DNA of 64,000 bases. It comes from Ooceraea biroi. Taxonomy: Eukaryota > Arthropoda > Insecta > Hymenoptera > Formicidae. The position numbers were made by a program, and so were the translations under genes. This document shows, one piece after another, positions 63,301 to 64,000 of this stretch; position 1 is the first letter of the stretch; every line of letters begins with the position of its first letter. The notes below the pieces were generated by a model. It had not been told where the DNA came from, ran no database searches, and was given only the letters and a program-made list of their open reading frames with translations. The stretch is taken from assembly GCF_003672135.1 (NCBI RefSeq), contig NC_039512.1, forward strand, positions 7,038,874 to 7,102,873, read 5' to 3'.

Positions 63301-64000
63301 GTTGGCCTTCAGTGACCTTGAATGTTTTTGACCCGTAGATCAATGTGCGCATCTTTAAACGCTACTAGATGGTACGTAAAAAAACATATCATACCATTTA
63401 AAAAAACGAAGTTGACCTTCATATGACCTCTACGCGTCCACCTAATAAAAAACTATTTAGAACAAATTATGTGTCCCTCGAAACCATGCAAGTTTGGTCT
63501 GACACATTTTTTTTTATCACCAATAACAGCCGAGATATTCAGGTGGCCTATTTTAGGTGCCTCACCCTGTATAATATTAAATTAAATCGGATTTAACTAT
63601 ACATGCACATATAAAAATAATGCATTAATAATAATAATAACCAAAAGAAAAGAAATTTATGTATAAAATAGATTATACATCGAAGTTTAGACAGACCTGC
63701 CTTCGAAGCGATGTTTGAGAAAATCGAAGAGCGCTTTCTGCATCATGTCCGTTACCTGGTAACCCTTGAGTGATGGTCCAACCAGCACCACGGGCCTCAT
63801 GGAAGGTACTACGTCGTAGGGGGTTGTCGTCTCCTGAAAATCCGAGGAAACGATCAGTTCGACTAATTGAGATGAGTCTCCTTCGCCGCAATCGGTCCCA
63901 GGATAGTCTCACTTACGTAGGACTGCGTGAGCACGGTATGCAACATTGAAACATTGAAATCAGTTAATGGCCACGTCGATTTGACACGTGCGACCTCCTG
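57190..64000 (-). CDS. Ca-beta: voltage-gated calcium channel beta subunit (whole visible gene, 5' partial)
   Basis: Minus-strand exons at 63917-64000 (candidate), 63697-63833, 62397-62562, 61861-62230 and 57190-57371 join in phase, giving about 312 residues and a stop. They cover the complete guanylate-kinase-like domain: VVPSMRPVVLVGPSLKGYQV, then KALFDFLKHRFEGR, RVMADISLAKRS, then VAEKLAQCPPEMFDVILDEN-type sequence and ACEHVAEYLEAYWRATHP. This is the near-invariant signature of Cav-beta. The domain lacks the GxxGxGK nucleotide loop and is not an active kinase; it binds the alpha-interaction domain of the pore subunit and controls channel trafficking and gating at the plasma membrane. The SH3 domain lies to the right of the window. 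The tail is rich in Asp, Arg and Gly. The last intron holds several candidate cassette exons, so C-terminal variants are likely. Confidence 0.95.
59335..59429 (-). CDS. Ca-beta: candidate alternative Ca-beta exon (cassette or terminal)
   Basis: After the AG at 59430-59431 (TTTACGTGTAAAAG), and in the phase left by the 61861-62230 exon, the sequence reads AEAVAATGVIRKEAQYHYGR. It can continue GDQETKTKRSS to TAA at 59335-59337 as a terminal exon. It can also splice at CGCG|GTGACC (exon 59370-59429, 60 nt, symmetrical phase 1) into the last exon, joining HYGR to GGSYGAGD. The acceptor and internal donor are modest, so support comes mainly from phase and composition. Confidence 0.4.
60229..60280 (-). 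CDS. Ca-beta: candidate alternative Ca-beta exon, 52 nt
   Basis: It has a strong acceptor, TATATTTCTTTTCAG, and a good donor, GTAAGA. In the incoming phase it reads AAMYGSNARVDTNLYPV and ends two bases into a codon. It would therefore shift the frame of the usual last exon and give a different C-terminus, or need another partner exon. Splice-site quality is high, but the coding role is inferred only. Confidence 0.35.
61053..61085 (-). CDS. Ca-beta: candidate Ca-beta microexon, 33 nt
   Basis: It has a strong acceptor, TTGTTCTTACCTTCTCAG, and a donor GTAACC. Entry and exit phases are both 1, so its inclusion adds 11 residues (GAPHETYYHRR) without changing the frame. It lies about 0.8 kb downstream of the GK-domain exon in the gene's direction. 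Frame-neutral cassettes of this size are common in neuronal channel genes; expression is not shown here. Confidence 0.5.
61861..62230 (-). CDS. Ca-beta: Ca-beta, GK-domain exon (C-terminal part)
   Basis: A 370-nt exon between the acceptor TTTAATTTCAG and the donor CTCAG|GTATTG. It reads LVVLDCDTINHPSQLAKTSL, then APTIVYLKISSPKVLQRLIK, HLNVQMVAAEKLAQCPPEMF, DVILDENQLEEACEHVAEYL and EAYWRATHPPDF. These segments form the end of the GK-like fold and are among the most conserved in Cav-beta. The last 40 residues are Pro/Ala-rich linker. Confidence 0.97.
62397..62562 (-). CDS. Ca-beta: Ca-beta, GK-domain exon (middle)
   Basis: A 166-nt exon between the acceptor GACTATTACAG and the donor CTTCAG|GTTTGT. 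Its first base completes an Arg codon, followed by IIITRVMADISLAKRS, LLNNPTKRAIMERTTSRSS and CLAEVQQEIERIFELARTLQ. This is the canonical Cav-beta segment around the helix that helps form the alpha-binding pocket. The following intron is only 166 bp. Confidence 0.97.
62704..63569 (+). mobile_element. MITE copy C, inside a Ca-beta intron
   Basis: An 866-bp element with the same ends, TA flanks (62702-62703 and 63570-63571) and long terminal inverted repeats as copies A and B. It has only three tandem units, starting near 62971, 63089 and 63205. It occupies about three quarters of the 1134-bp intron between two GK-domain exons and lies antisense to the Ca-beta transcript. Confidence 0.93.
63697..63833 (-). 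CDS. Ca-beta: Ca-beta, first GK-domain exon
   Basis: A 137-nt exon between the acceptor CGGATTTTCAG and the donor GGCAG|GTCTGT. It reads ETTTPYDVVPSMRPVVLVGP, then SLKGYQVTDMMQKALFDFLK and HRFEG, ending two bases into the Arg codon. The PSLKGY turn replaces the ATP/GMP-binding P-loop of true guanylate kinases, as in all Cav-beta proteins. Confidence 0.97.
63917..64000 (-). CDS. Ca-beta: candidate Ca-beta exon upstream of the GK domain, cut by window edge
   Basis: An 84-nt open segment reaches the window edge and ends at a consensus donor, CCTAC|GTAAGT, in phase 0, compatible with the next exon across an 83-bp intron. It reads QEVARVKSTWPL and then FNVSMLHTVLTQSY. This would be part of the variable HOOK region between SH3 and GK. 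I do not recognise the residues as conserved; support comes from the donor and the phase. Confidence 0.5.

Overview
The window looks like nuclear DNA of an insect, most likely a hymenopteran and probably an ant. The reasons are large AT-rich non-coding stretches with CpG-dense patches, spliceosomal introns of 80 bp to about 24 kb, two conserved animal signalling genes, and TA-flanked Tc1/mariner-type elements. The species cannot be named from sequence alone. Most of the window is non-coding, and most long reading frames in it have no ATG and no recognisable product.

Layout. Positions 1-1455 hold the 3' part of an uninterrupted hAT-type transposase (ZBED5/GTF2IRD2-like). A gene-poor stretch follows with MITE copy A (6064-7047). 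A CpG-rich 5' region (about 15.7-16.43 kb) leads into a plus-strand five-exon gene (coding 17830-44238, predicted 379 aa). It has two Ras-association domains and a C-terminal class II PDZ-binding motif, and is best matched to Drosophila rau. Its first intron is about 23.9 kb and carries a probable LTR relic and a free minisatellite array. Beyond its poly(A) signal lies a 781-bp internally deleted Tc1/mariner-type element (44891-45671). About 5 kb later comes MITE copy B (50570-51555).

From 57190 to the right edge the minus strand carries the 3' part of Ca-beta, the voltage-gated calcium channel beta subunit. The whole guanylate-kinase-like domain and the C-terminal tail are present; the SH3 domain lies outside the window. 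MITE copy C fills most of the intron between the first two GK-domain exons. The 4.5-kb last intron contains several small phase-compatible candidate exons, so the C-terminus is probably alternatively spliced. The two genes converge, with about 13 kb between their stop codons.

The most unusual material is a transposon family with about 266-bp terminal inverted repeats around three to four tandem copies of a roughly 117-bp unit. The same unit also occurs as a separate five-copy array without the terminal repeats. This fits a mobile element seeding a satellite. The genes themselves are ordinary conserved signalling genes: a Ras/Rap effector-type protein and a calcium-channel subunit. Nothing in the sequence links them functionally.
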